Of a stretch of 64,000 nucleotides of DNA, positions 54,523 to 64,000 are shown piece after piece (the stretch's first letter is position 1; every line of letters begins with the position of its first letter). A program made the position numbers and the translations under genes. Origin of the DNA: Gammaproteobacteria bacterium (GTDB lineage Bacteria; Pseudomonadota; Gammaproteobacteria; SZUA-229); assembly GCA_024636785.1 (NCBI GenBank), contig JAGXGK010000042.1, positions 18,636 through 82,635 of the forward strand, given 5' to 3'. The notes under the pieces are model-generated. The model worked only from the letters and a program-made list of their open reading frames with translations, was not told the origin of the DNA and did no database searches.

Positions 54523-54829
54523 AATGTGCTCATCTTTCACTTTCATCGGCTGCTGGCTAAAGCCTCTTTTAATGAACCCGTTAATGTAATCTTCCCGCTG
54601 AGTTTTTTGTAGCAAAGCTGGAAGCCGACCGGTCTCCGGTTTTTAAACCACACGTAGTTAGGTGTTGATGATTTTGGCGAGCTGAATGGATTTCACGTAA
54701 CATAACGGACAGTTTCACAAGAACACATTTTGATCATTTGTTGATAAATATAGGCTGAGTTCGAGGCGTGTTCTGTGATCGACTTCTACAATTAAAATTA
54801 AAGTAAAAAGTAAGAGGCATAAAATAAAA
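54523..54829. other. Non-coding stretch before sucA
   Basis: About 300 bp with no gene. ACCGG-TCT-CCGGTTTTT at 54628-54644 could be a weak terminator. The minus strand has a ~48-codon open stretch without a start (NYVWFKNRRPVGFQ) that I cannot assign. The sucA promoter should lie in the AT-rich part after 54720. Confidence 0.45.
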
Positions 54830-57741
54830 ATGGCGCAATCCTTTGGGCTTGGCATGCAGGAACTTTGGAACAGTTCACAACTGAGTGGCGGCAACGCCGC
54901 CTGGCTGGAAGCGCTCTACGAAGATTACCTTCGAGACCCCGCCAGTGTGGATGCACAGTGGCGCGAGTTTTTTGATCGCCTGCCCGAAGCAAAGGCGGGC
55001 GAAGTTCACCAGCAGGAAGTGCCGCATGATGAAGTGCGCGCCTATTTCAGGGCACTGGCGAAAGAGCCTCAGCACGCCTCAACCCCGTCCAATGCTTACC
55101 TGCTGGAACAGGGGCGCAAGCAGGTGCAGGTGCTGCAACTGATTAATGCTTACCGGTTTCATGGACATCAGCAGGCCGGAACAAATCCGCTGGACGATAC
55201 AGAAAAAAAACAGGTCGCGGAACTTAAACTCGAATACCACGGCTTAAGCAGCAAAGATCTGAATATCGAATTTGAAACGGGCTCATTGTTTGGCCCGAAA
55301 TGCGCCACGCTCGAACAGATTCATGAAACCCTGGTGCAGAGTTACTGCGGTTCGGTGGGTGTTGAATATATGCACATACTGGCCACCAAAGAGAAGCGCT
55401 GGTTACAGCAGCGCATCGAGGCCGCGGGTCAGAGTTCGGAGCTGAGTATTGAAGAGAAAAAAAATATTCTGCGCCAGCTTAGCGATGCCGAAGGTCTGGA
55501 AAAATATCTGCACACCAAATATGTAGGGCAGAAAAGATTTTCGCTGGAAGGCGGTGAGTCGCTGATCCCCCTGCTCGACGAACTGATCCTGCGCGCCGGC
55601 GCACAGGGCGTCAGGGAGATCGGCATCGGCATGGCGCATCGCGGCCGACTCAATGTGCTGGTTAACATTATGGGCAAAACGCCGGCGGAACTGTTCAGCG
55701 AATTTGAAGGCACCCAGGATGTCACTACGATGACCGGTGACGTGAAATATCATCAGGGCTTTTCCTCCAACGTCAGTACCGCAGGCGGCCCCGTGCATCT
55801 GGCGTTGTCCTTCAATCCTTCGCATCTGGAAATTGTCGGCCCGGTGGTGGAGGGCGCGGTGCGTTCGCGGCAATTCCGGCGCGGTGACAGCGCCGGAGTC
55901 GAAGTCATACCGGTGCAGATACACGGCGATGCAGCATTTTCCGGCCAGGGCGTGGTCATGGAAACTTTGCAGATGTCGCAGTCGCGTGGTTATTCCACCA
56001 AGGGCACGCTGCACATCATCATCAATAATCAGATCGGTTTTACCACCAGCAACCAGCACGATTCACGCTCCACGCATTACTGTACCGACATTGCCAAAAT
56101 GGTGGACGCGCCCATCTTTCATGTTAACGGCGATGACCCTGAAGCGGTCATCCGGGTAACGCGACTGGCTTTCGATTATCGGATGAAATTCAAAACCGAT
56201 GTCGTCATCGACCTGATCTGCTATCGCCGCCATGGCCACAATGAGGCCGATGAACCGAAGGCGACGCAGCCGATGATGTATCAGAAAATTTCATCGCTGC
56301 CGACCACGCGAAGCCTGTATGCGCAGAAACTGGTGGAAGAAGGCAGCCTCAACACAGTGCAGGTTGAGCGTATGATGGCGGCGGTACGCGAACTGCTGGA
56401 AGCGGGCCGGTGTATGGTGCCGCATAAATTAGACGACGGTGAAATCGACACCTCCGAGCTGGTGGACTGGAGCACCTATAAAAGCTGCGCCACGCTGGAC
56501 GACGTGGAAACCGGCGTCGCCAATGAAGTCATGCGCAAACTCAGCGACACCATGCAGCAGCTGCCGGAGGGTTTTGTGCTCAATCCCCGCGTGGCCAAAA
56601 TTGTTGCCGACCGGCATAAGATGGCCGTAGGCGCGTTGCCCATAGACTGGGGCTACGCCGAGATCATGGCCTACGCCACCTTATTGCACGACGGATTTTC
56701 GGTGCGTCTCTCCGGCCAGGACTGCGCGCGCGGCACCTTCTTTCATCGCCATGCGGTGCTGCACAATCAGAAAGAGCGCGTGGCTTTCGTGCCGCTGCGC
56801 AGTCTGGGCAAAGACAAAAATAATTTTCTGGTCATCGACTCGCTGCTCTCCGAGCTGGCGGTGCTGGCATTCGAATATGGCTTCTCTACTTCCGACCCGA
56901 AAACACTCACTTTGTGGGAAGCGCAGTTCGGTGACTTTGCCAATGGTGCGCAGATCGTGATCGATCAGTTCATCTCTTCCGGTGAACATAAATGGGGGCG
57001 AGCCAGTGGTCTGGTGATGCTGCTGCCGCATGGTTACGAAGGTCAGGGTGCCGAACATTCTTCGGCACGACCGGAGCGTTTTCTACAGCTGTGCGCCGAA
57101 CAGAACATGCAGGTATGCGTGCCCACCACCCCGGCGCAGATGTTTCATCTGCTACGTCGGCAGATGGTGCGCAAGTGCAGAAAACCGCTTATCGTCATGA
57201 CCCCGAAAAGTTTATTGCGGCACAAACTCTGCGTCAGCACCCTGGAGGATATGACGGCGGGCAGCTTCCGCAGAGTCATCGCTGAAGTCGAGGCGATTGA
57301 TCCGGCAAAAGTTGAGCGGGTTATTTTATGCAGCGGCAAAGTCTATTACGACTTGCTGGAAAAACGCCGGCAGGAAGCCATTGACTATGTTGCCATCATC
57401 CGCGTCGAGCAGCTGTATCCCTTCCCGGCGCCAGAGTTGAATGCAATATTAAAGTGTTACACTAAAACAAAAACACTAATATGGTGTCAGGAAGAGCCGA
57501 TGAATCAGGGTGCATGGGATTTTTTCCGGCCCCGCGCCAATGACCGGCTGGAGAAGGAGTGGGAGTTGCATTATGTGGGTCGCGAATCCTCTTCAGCACC
57601 GGCAGTGGGTTCGGCCAAACTGCACGTCATCCAGCAGGCCCAACTGGTGGAGCGTGCCCTGCTGTTTAATGAAAAAGAGTTGTTTGATGATAAAAAACGG
57701 GTTGATGAAAAAAAGCGTGAGCACAAGAGGCAGGCAAAACG

Positions 57742-57745
<4 letters not shown>
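54830..57745 (+). CDS. sucA: 2-oxoglutarate dehydrogenase E1 component
   Basis: This 971-residue thiamine-diphosphate enzyme decarboxylates 2-oxoglutarate in the TCA cycle and passes succinyl to SucB. The N-terminal E2-binding segment ([20 protein letters not shown]), the ThDP-binding core ([48 protein letters not shown]) and the C-terminal [20 protein letters not shown] are all present. The stop overlaps the sucB start by 4 bp (ATGA). Length is slightly above E. coli SucA. Confidence 0.97.
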
Positions 57746-59046
<1,301 letters not shown>

Positions 59047-59065
59047 GCCAACGCCGGAGTCAGCC

Positions 59066-60499
59066 ATGAGCAAAAAATACGATGTAGTGGTTATTGGTGC
59101 CGGCCCGGCCGGTTATGTCGCCGCCATTCGTTGCGCGCAGCTGGGCCTGAGCGTGGTCTGCGTGGATGAATGGCACAATCGGGCGGGTGAATCTTCGCTC
59201 GGCGGCACCTGTTTGAACGTGGGCTGCATTCCCTCCAAGGCCCTGCTGGAATCATCCCACTTATATGCGCTCTCGCAGAAGCAATTCGAGGATCACGGTA
59301 TCACGGCGGCGGAAAGCGGTATCGATGTACCGGCGATGATGGCGCGCAAGGACAGGGTGGTGAATGAACTCACCCAGGGCATCAAGGCGCTGTTCAAGGC
59401 GAACAAGGTTAAATTTGTTCACGGTCACGCGCGGCTGGCGCAGGGCAAAAAAGTCGAGGTGCACGAGCGCGGTGGAAAAAAAATAATCGACACGCTTGAG
59501 GCGAAAAATATCATCCTGGCGTCGGGTTCGTCTTCGGTGCATCTGGATCAGGCACCGCTGGATCACCAGTACATTGTCGATTCCACCGGCGCGCTGGAAT
59601 TCGATGCCGTGCCCGAACGCCTGGGCATTATCGGTGCCGGCGCCATCGGGCTGGAGCTGGGTAGCGTCTGGTCGCGTCTGGGCTCGGAGGTGGTGCTGAT
59701 CGAAGCCATGGACGAGTTTTTGAGCATTGTTGACCAGCAGATTTCACGCGCCGCTTTTCACAGCTATAAAAAACAGGGGCTGGATATCCGCATCAATGCG
59801 CGGCTGTTATCGGCCACGGCAAAAAACAACGAGGTGCAGGTCACCTACGAAGACAACCGTGGTGCCCAGCAGGTGACATTCGACAGACTGATTGTGGCGG
59901 TGGGCCGCAAACCCAATAGCGACACCATGTTCGGTGATGAGATCGAGCTGGAGTTCGATGAGCGCGCCTGTATTCATGTCAACAAACATTGCGAGACCAG
60001 CGTGCCCGGTATTTATGCTATCGGCGATATCGTGCGCGGCCCGATGCTGGCGCACAAGGGTTCCGAAGAGGGGGTGATGGTGGCTGAGCGTATCGCCGGG
60101 CAGGACTCTAGCGTGAATTATGATCATATCCCCTCGGTGATTTACAGCCATCCCGAAATCGCCTGGGTGGGTAAAACCGAGCAGGATTGTGAGGCCGAAG
60201 CCATACCGGTGAATATCGGGGTGTTCCCGATGAGCGCCAGCGGCCGTGCCAGAGCCATGGGCGACAGCGAAGGCATGGTGAAAATCATCGCCCACAAGGA
60301 GACCGACCGGGTGCTGGGCGTGCACATTTTTGCCGCCCAGGCGTCCGAGATGATCGCGCAGGCGGTGACCGCGATGGCCATGCAGGCCAGCGCGGAAGAC
60401 ATCGCCCTCACCGTTTTTGCCCATCCCACCCTGTCTGAATCGCTGCACGAGGCCGCGCTGGCGGTGGGTCGACGCGCCATTCATATCAAGAACGGATAA
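59066..60499 (+). CDS. lpdA: Dihydrolipoamide dehydrogenase E3 component
   Basis: This 477-residue flavoprotein reoxidises lipoamide with NAD. The FAD motif is VVIGAGPAGYVAAIR, the redox disulfide is GGTCLNVGCIPSK, the NAD motif is IIGAGAIGLELGSVW, and the C-terminal catalytic pair lies in FAHPTLSESLHEA. It is placed between sucB and sucC, so all five genes are in one block. The 96-bp gap to sucC contains TTTTATAAT, which could be a secondary promoter. Confidence 0.97.
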   Translation: MSKKYDVVVIGAGPAGYVAAIRCAQLGLSVVCVDEWHNRAGESSLGGTCLNVGCIPSKALLESSHLYALSQKQFEDHGITAAESGIDVPAMMARKDRVVNELTQGIKALFKANKVKFVHGHARLAQGKKVEVHERGGKKIIDTLEAKNIILASGSSSVHLDQAPLDHQYIVDSTGALEFDAVPERLGIIGAGAIGLELGSVWSRLGSEVVLIEAMDEFLSIVDQQISRAAFHSYKKQGLDIRINARLLSATAKNNEVQVTYEDNRGAQQVTFDRLIVAVGRKPNSDTMFGDEIELEFDERACIHVNKHCETSVPGIYAIGDIVRGPMLAHKGSEEGVMVAERIAGQDSSVNYDHIPSVIYSHPEIAWVGKTEQDCEAEAIPVNIGVFPMSASGRARAMGDSEGMVKIIAHKETDRVLGVHIFAAQASEMIAQAVTAMAMQASAEDIALTVFAHPTLSESLHEAALAVGRRAIHIKNG

Positions 60500-60595
60500 A
60501 AAAGTTTTATAATACCGCCGCATAATCAACCCATTTCATTTCGAGCCGAGGTTTGAAGTGATGCAACAAAAACAGCCGGGATACCCATACAGCGC

Positions 60596-61762
60596 ATGAA
60601 CTTACACGAATATCAGGCAAAAAAAGTCTTTGTCGATTACGACCTGCCGGTCCCCAATAATCAGGTGGTACAGGCCTCCGCCGACGTGACTGCGGCGGTG
60701 AGCGCGCTGAAGGGTGAGCGCTGGGTGGTCAAGGCTCAGGTGCACGCCGGTGGTCGCGGCAAGGCGGGCGGCGTCAAACTGGTGGATGATGTTGAAACGC
60801 TCAAACGCACCGTGGGCGAAATGCTGGGCTCGCATCTGGTCACTATACAGACCGGCGCTGCTGGTCAGCCGGTGAATCATGTTTTGATTGAAGAGACCTG
60901 CGACATCGCCCGCGAACTCTATCTTGGCGCAGTGGTCGATCGCGCCACGCGCCGAGTGGTACTGATGGCCTCCACCGAAGGTGGCATGGAGATCGAAAAA
61001 GTGGCGGAAGAGACGCCGGAAAAAATCCTCAAAACCAGCATAAATCCGATCACCGGCCTGCAGCCGTTTCAGGGAAGACAGCTGGCCTTCGGGCTGGGGC
61101 TGGAAGGCGAGCAGGTAAAACAGTTTGCAAAAATACTCGCCGGTCTGGCCAGAATGTTCATCGAAAAAGACCTCAGCCTGGTGGAGATCAATCCACTGGT
61201 GGTGAGCAAAAGCGGCGAGCTGATCTGTCTGGACGGAAAAATAAACGTCGACGATAACGCTCTCTACCGTCAGCCCGAACTGCTGGCCATGCGCGATGTG
61301 GCGCAGGAAGATGAACGCGAAAATCGCGCCAAGGAGTGGGATCTGAATTACATCTCTCTGGACGGCGATATCGGCTGCATGGTCAACGGTGCCGGGCTGG
61401 CGATGGCGACCATGGACCTGATCAAACTCTGCGGTGGCGAGCCGGCGAATTTTCTCGATGTCGGTGGCGGCGCCACCAAAGAGCGGGTCGCTGAAGCATT
61501 CAAAATTATTCTCTCGGATGAAAACGTCAAAGGCATTCTGGTGAATATTTTTGGCGGCATTGTGCGTTGTGATCTGATTGCCGAAGGCATTATCGGCGCC
61601 GCCGAAGAGGTGCAGCTGAACGTGCCGGTGGTAGTGCGCCTCGAAGGCAACAATGCCGAAAGAGGCACGCAGTTGCTGAACGAATCGAAGCTCAATTTAA
61701 TCGCCGCCACCGGTCTGACCGATGCCGCAGAAAAAATCGTCAGCGAGGTGAAAGCCGTATGA
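60596..61762 (+). CDS. sucC: Succinyl-CoA ligase beta subunit
   Basis: This 388-residue ATP-grasp subunit converts succinyl-CoA to succinate with formation of ATP or GTP. It begins [20 protein letters not shown], with the nucleotide loop [17 protein letters not shown] and the C-terminal CoA-ligase motif [17 protein letters not shown]. The stop overlaps the sucD ATG by 4 bp. Typical length. Confidence 0.97.
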   Translation: MNLHEYQAKKVFVDYDLPVPNNQVVQASADVTAAVSALKGERWVVKAQVHAGGRGKAGGVKLVDDVETLKRTVGEMLGSHLVTIQTGAAGQPVNHVLIEETCDIARELYLGAVVDRATRRVVLMASTEGGMEIEKVAEETPEKILKTSINPITGLQPFQGRQLAFGLGLEGEQVKQFAKILAGLARMFIEKDLSLVEINPLVVSKSGELICLDGKINVDDNALYRQPELLAMRDVAQEDERENRAKEWDLNYISLDGDIGCMVNGAGLAMATMDLIKLCGGEPANFLDVGGGATKERVAEAFKIILSDENVKGILVNIFGGIVRCDLIAEGIIGAAEEVQLNVPVVVRLEGNNAERGTQLLNESKLNLIAATGLTDAAEKIVSEVKAV

Positions 61763-62631
61763 GCGTTCTCGTTGATAAATACACCAAAGTGATCTGTCAG
61801 GGTTTCACTGGCAAGCAGGGTACCTTCCATTCCGAACAGGCGATTGCCTACGGCACGCAGATGGTGGGCGGGGTCACCCCCGGCAAGGGCGGGCAGACCC
61901 ATTTGAATCTGCCGGTGTTCAATACCGTGCGCGAAGCGGTGGATGAAACCGGCGCCACCGCCTCGGTGATTTACGTACCCGCACCGTTCTGCAAGGACTC
62001 CATGCTCGAAGCCATCGATGCCGGTGTCGATCTCATCGTCTGCATCACTGAAGGCATTCCCACCCTGGACATGCTCCAGGTGAAAATGGTGGCGGACAGC
62101 GCCGGCACCGTACTCATCGGCCCCAACTGCCCCGGCATCATCACCCCCGGCGAATGCAAAATCGGCATCATGCCCGGCTCGATACACCTGCCCGGCAAGG
62201 TCGGCGTGGTGTCGCGTTCCGGCACCCTCACCTACGAAGCGGTAAAACAGACCACCGACCTCGGTTTCGGTCAGAGCACCTGCATCGGCATCGGCGGTGA
62301 CCCCATTCCGGGCATGAGTTTTATCGACGCGCTCCGGCTGTTCCAGCACGATGAGCAGACCGAAGCAATTCTGATGGTGGGTGAAATCGGCGGCACCGCC
62401 GAAGAAGAGGCTGCTGAGTTTATCCAGCTGGAAGTCACCAAACCGGTCACCGCCTTCATCGCCGGCGGCACCGCGCCCAAAGGCAAACGCATGGGCCACG
62501 CCGGGGCGATTATCGCTGGCGGCACCGGCACCGCCGAAGAGAAGTTCGCCGCACTGAAAGAAGCTGGTGTGCACATCGTGCGTTCACCGGCGGAGCTGGG
62601 TCAGGGCGTGAAGGACGCCACCGGCTGGTAG
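61759..62631 (+). CDS. sucD: Succinyl-CoA ligase alpha subunit
   Basis: This 290-residue subunit has the CoA-binding N-terminus ([20 protein letters not shown]), a conserved [20 protein letters not shown] and the active-site phospho-His in [10 protein letters not shown]. It ends the sucAB-lpd-sucCD block. A DUF2238 gene converges with it 24 bp downstream. Confidence 0.97.
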   Translation: MSVLVDKYTKVICQGFTGKQGTFHSEQAIAYGTQMVGGVTPGKGGQTHLNLPVFNTVREAVDETGATASVIYVPAPFCKDSMLEAIDAGVDLIVCITEGIPTLDMLQVKMVADSAGTVLIGPNCPGIITPGECKIGIMPGSIHLPGKVGVVSRSGTLTYEAVKQTTDLGFGQSTCIGIGGDPIPGMSFIDALRLFQHDEQTEAILMVGEIGGTAEEEAAEFIQLEVTKPVTAFIAGGTAPKGKRMGHAGAIIAGGTGTAEEKFAALKEAGVHIVRSPAELGQGVKDATGW

Positions 62632-62655
62632 AGCCGGACTTCGTCAGCGGTTGGT

Positions 62656-63252
62656 TTACGCAGAGAGCTTTTTCAGCTGCCGATCATGCAGCCTGCTCAG
62701 CGTAATCAAACCGGCAACCGCACCAAACAGCGCCCAGCCCATGTCGGCCTGGGTATCCCAGACATAACCCTGCGTACCCAGAAAAGACTCCGCCGCCTCC
62801 TCACTCAGCAGCGCCACCCCCCATTCAACCAGCTCGTAAAAAGCGCTGAACGCCAGACAGAAAGAAACGACAAAAAACGACTGCCAGAATGCGCCGTTGA
62901 TAATATTTTTTCGCAGAATAATTTCGCGCGTAATCAGCGCCGGCACAAAGCCCTGCACAAAATGTCCGAGCTTGTCGTAATCGTTGCGGCTGGAACCGAA
63001 CAGCTCTTTGATGTTGTCGAAGAGAGGCACTTCCGCATAGGTGTAGTGTCCGCCGACCATGAGAATAATGGCGTGAATCAGAATCAGAAAATAGACCAGC
63101 GGCGTCAGCCGGAAAGAGTGATAGGTGAACGCCAGCACAATAAAGCCGAGAATGGCGGGCGAGACCTCCAGAAACCAGGTGAGCTGATCTTTGGGATTGA
63201 TGCCCGACCAGATCAGAACAAATAAATAAATGCTGATCCAGAGATATTTGAT
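62656..63252 (-). CDS. DUF2238 membrane protein with an apparent ATC start codon
   Basis: The ORF track gives 160 residues from a GTG at 63138, but the frame stays open and in-family up to a TAG just before 63264. Codons from 63252 encode KYLWISIYLFVLIWSGINPK, the normal first helix of DUF2238 proteins. The codon in the Met position is ATC, preceded by GAGGA at a 7-bp spacing. With that start the protein is 198 residues and has about five or six helices (HAIILMVGGHYTYAEVPLF; DKLGHFVQGFVPALITREII; WDTQADMGWALFGAV). The function is unknown. Confidence 0.82.
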   Translation of the reverse strand: MKYLWISIYLFVLIWSGINPKDQLTWFLEVSPAILGFIVLAFTYHSFRLTPLVYFLILIHAIILMVGGHYTYAEVPLFDNIKELFGSSRNDYDKLGHFVQGFVPALITREIILRKNIINGAFWQSFFVVSFCLAFSAFYELVEWGVALLSEEAAESFLGTQGYVWDTQADMGWALFGAVAGLITLSRLHDRQLKKLSA

Positions 63253-63463
63253 GGCGTTTTCCTCAAACTAAAAATGCCGGTGCTAAGCGCCGATGAAAAT
63301 TAATTATATTGTTGTAGCTTAAACTTGATAAGACTCAATGACTATAAAATCACCAGATGACCTGACACTGTTTTAGAGGCTCATGCCCTCAGCTTTCATA
63401 AAACCGACCTTTAATATTTTTATTTTAACTATTGAGTCCGGCGAGTAACGTACACTCAGATCT

Positions 63464-63886
63464 TTAAGATTTCGGAAAATCCTTTAAGCAGCACTTTCCA
63501 GAAGGATTACGAACTTCACATTCACAAACATGCTCTTTGGTTTCCTTAACCACGAATTCTTTAGCTTCTGGAGTAACCGCCTCCTGTACAGTCACGCCAA
63601 AGCAGTAACACACTAGAGCATTATCAGTCTTTTCTTTTATACCAACGGTAGTGCGTAACGCTGACTTCTTAATAACTGAGTCATCATGGCCAAAGTAAAC
63701 CACATCACATTCTGGATCTTCACAGAAGTAATAATTTTGAACCGTACCACTCCAAAGCCATGGCGTTTGTATGTGATGCAGAATGGTTTTTTCAGAAACT
63801 CCCTTATATTCTCTTCCATTAACGGGGCATCTGTGTGTCTTGTACGTTTCAGTGTTTGAACAAGATTTAGGGCAGCAATCAGACAT
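63464..63886 (-). CDS. CopZ-like Fe-S/zinc metallochaperone
   Basis: I chose the ATG at 63886 (MSDCCPKSC), with AAGGTGA just upstream. The 140-residue protein has CCPKSC, later YYFCEDPECDVVYFGHDDS, then ALVCYCFGVTVQEA and a C-terminal CECEVRNPSGKCCLKD. This order matches the N-terminal domain of archaeal CopZ, which holds a 2Fe-2S cluster and zinc. The HMA copper-binding domain is absent, as in many bacterial members. It is divergent from the window edge; copper or mercury genes may lie beyond. Confidence 0.8.
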   Translation of the reverse strand: MSDCCPKSCSNTETYKTHRCPVNGREYKGVSEKTILHHIQTPWLWSGTVQNYYFCEDPECDVVYFGHDDSVIKKSALRTTVGIKEKTDNALVCYCFGVTVQEAVTPEAKEFVVKETKEHVCECEVRNPSGKCCLKDFPKS

Positions 63887-64000
63887 TGTCATCACCTTGG
63901 TTGTGATTATTATTGCTCAATGATAATACACAAGCTAAATGACTGCTATGGGTCGGCAGCGAACTACCGGCTCAGTATCTCAACCGCGTATATGCGGCCA
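63887..64000. other. Right-edge stretch upstream of the CopZ-like gene
   Basis: Just over 110 bp with no gene. It should hold the promoter of the CopZ-like gene, but I cannot fix a clear -35/-10 pair. Confidence 0.4.

Noticed and set aside
61348-62574. 408-codon ORF antisense to sucC-sucD
   Set aside because: Long antisense shadow of GC-rich coding sequence that spans two known genes.

Overview
The window looks like a chromosomal segment of a free-living gammaproteobacterium with moderate G+C. The pointers are an MSHA-type pilus locus, an EfpL (YeiP)-type translation factor, glnA/glnLG nitrogen control, an Mla-type lipid transporter, DUF2333 and DUF4124 proteins, and a sucABCD block with lpdA inside it. 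I saw no rRNA, tRNA, CRISPR array, intact insertion sequence or prophage. I cannot name the genus.

Layout. 1-17.4 kb: the C-terminal end of a Fis-type regulator, then a one-strand MSHA-like pilus/secretion operon (ATPase mshM, secretin mshL, TPR mshN, extension ATPase mshE, platform mshG, mshI/J/K-like assembly proteins). Two prepilin-like genes follow, then an orphan histidine kinase on the other strand, an ABC-2 permease, a membrane-anchored protein, a pilin and an ABC ATPase. The pilin has a well-formed sigma-54 promoter with a perfect 18-bp palindrome about 96 bp upstream. 17.7-21.1 kb: an MCE/Mla-type operon (MlaE with STAS, MlaF, MlaD, PqiC-like lipoprotein). 21.2-28.1 kb: a tiny DUF3096 protein, a trpB without trpA, membrane and hypothetical proteins, glutathione-dependent formaldehyde oxidation (frmA-fghA) and a START-domain protein. 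28.2-38.2 kb: nitrogen assimilation, with a type III glutamine synthetase (glnN), a type I glutamine synthetase (glnA) and glnL-glnG; YkgJ-like, MobA, a CDF metal transporter and a DUF4124 protein lie between. 38.6-46 kb: a GGDEF-EAL protein, a porin, efpL with an OsmC-like partner, and the three AmmeMemoRadiSam genes. 46-54.5 kb: a second ExeA-like ATPase with a long coiled coil, several small conserved proteins, an MBL hydrolase, a cNMP-GGDEF protein and a frameshifted Nudix gene. 54.8-62.6 kb: sucA-sucB-lpdA-sucC-sucD. The right edge carries a DUF2238 membrane protein with an apparent ATC start and a CopZ-like metallochaperone.

How the parts may work together. MshE carries two MshEN-type c-di-GMP-binding motifs, and the window encodes two diguanylate cyclase-type proteins, so pilus extension is probably tuned by c-di-GMP. 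glnN and glnLG each have a sigma-54 promoter with an NtrC-type palindrome centred about 161 bp upstream of the predicted start site, so the type III enzyme is probably in the NtrC regulon.

Most unusual points: the matched NtrC/sigma-54 architecture; the Nudix gene broken by an exact 14-bp tandem duplication; a modular family of short inverted-repeat elements (17.5, 31.2, 38.2 and 43.1 kb); pilin genes interleaved with an ABC exporter; a start-codon-less coding remnant at 48 kb; and the ATC start at 63.25 kb.
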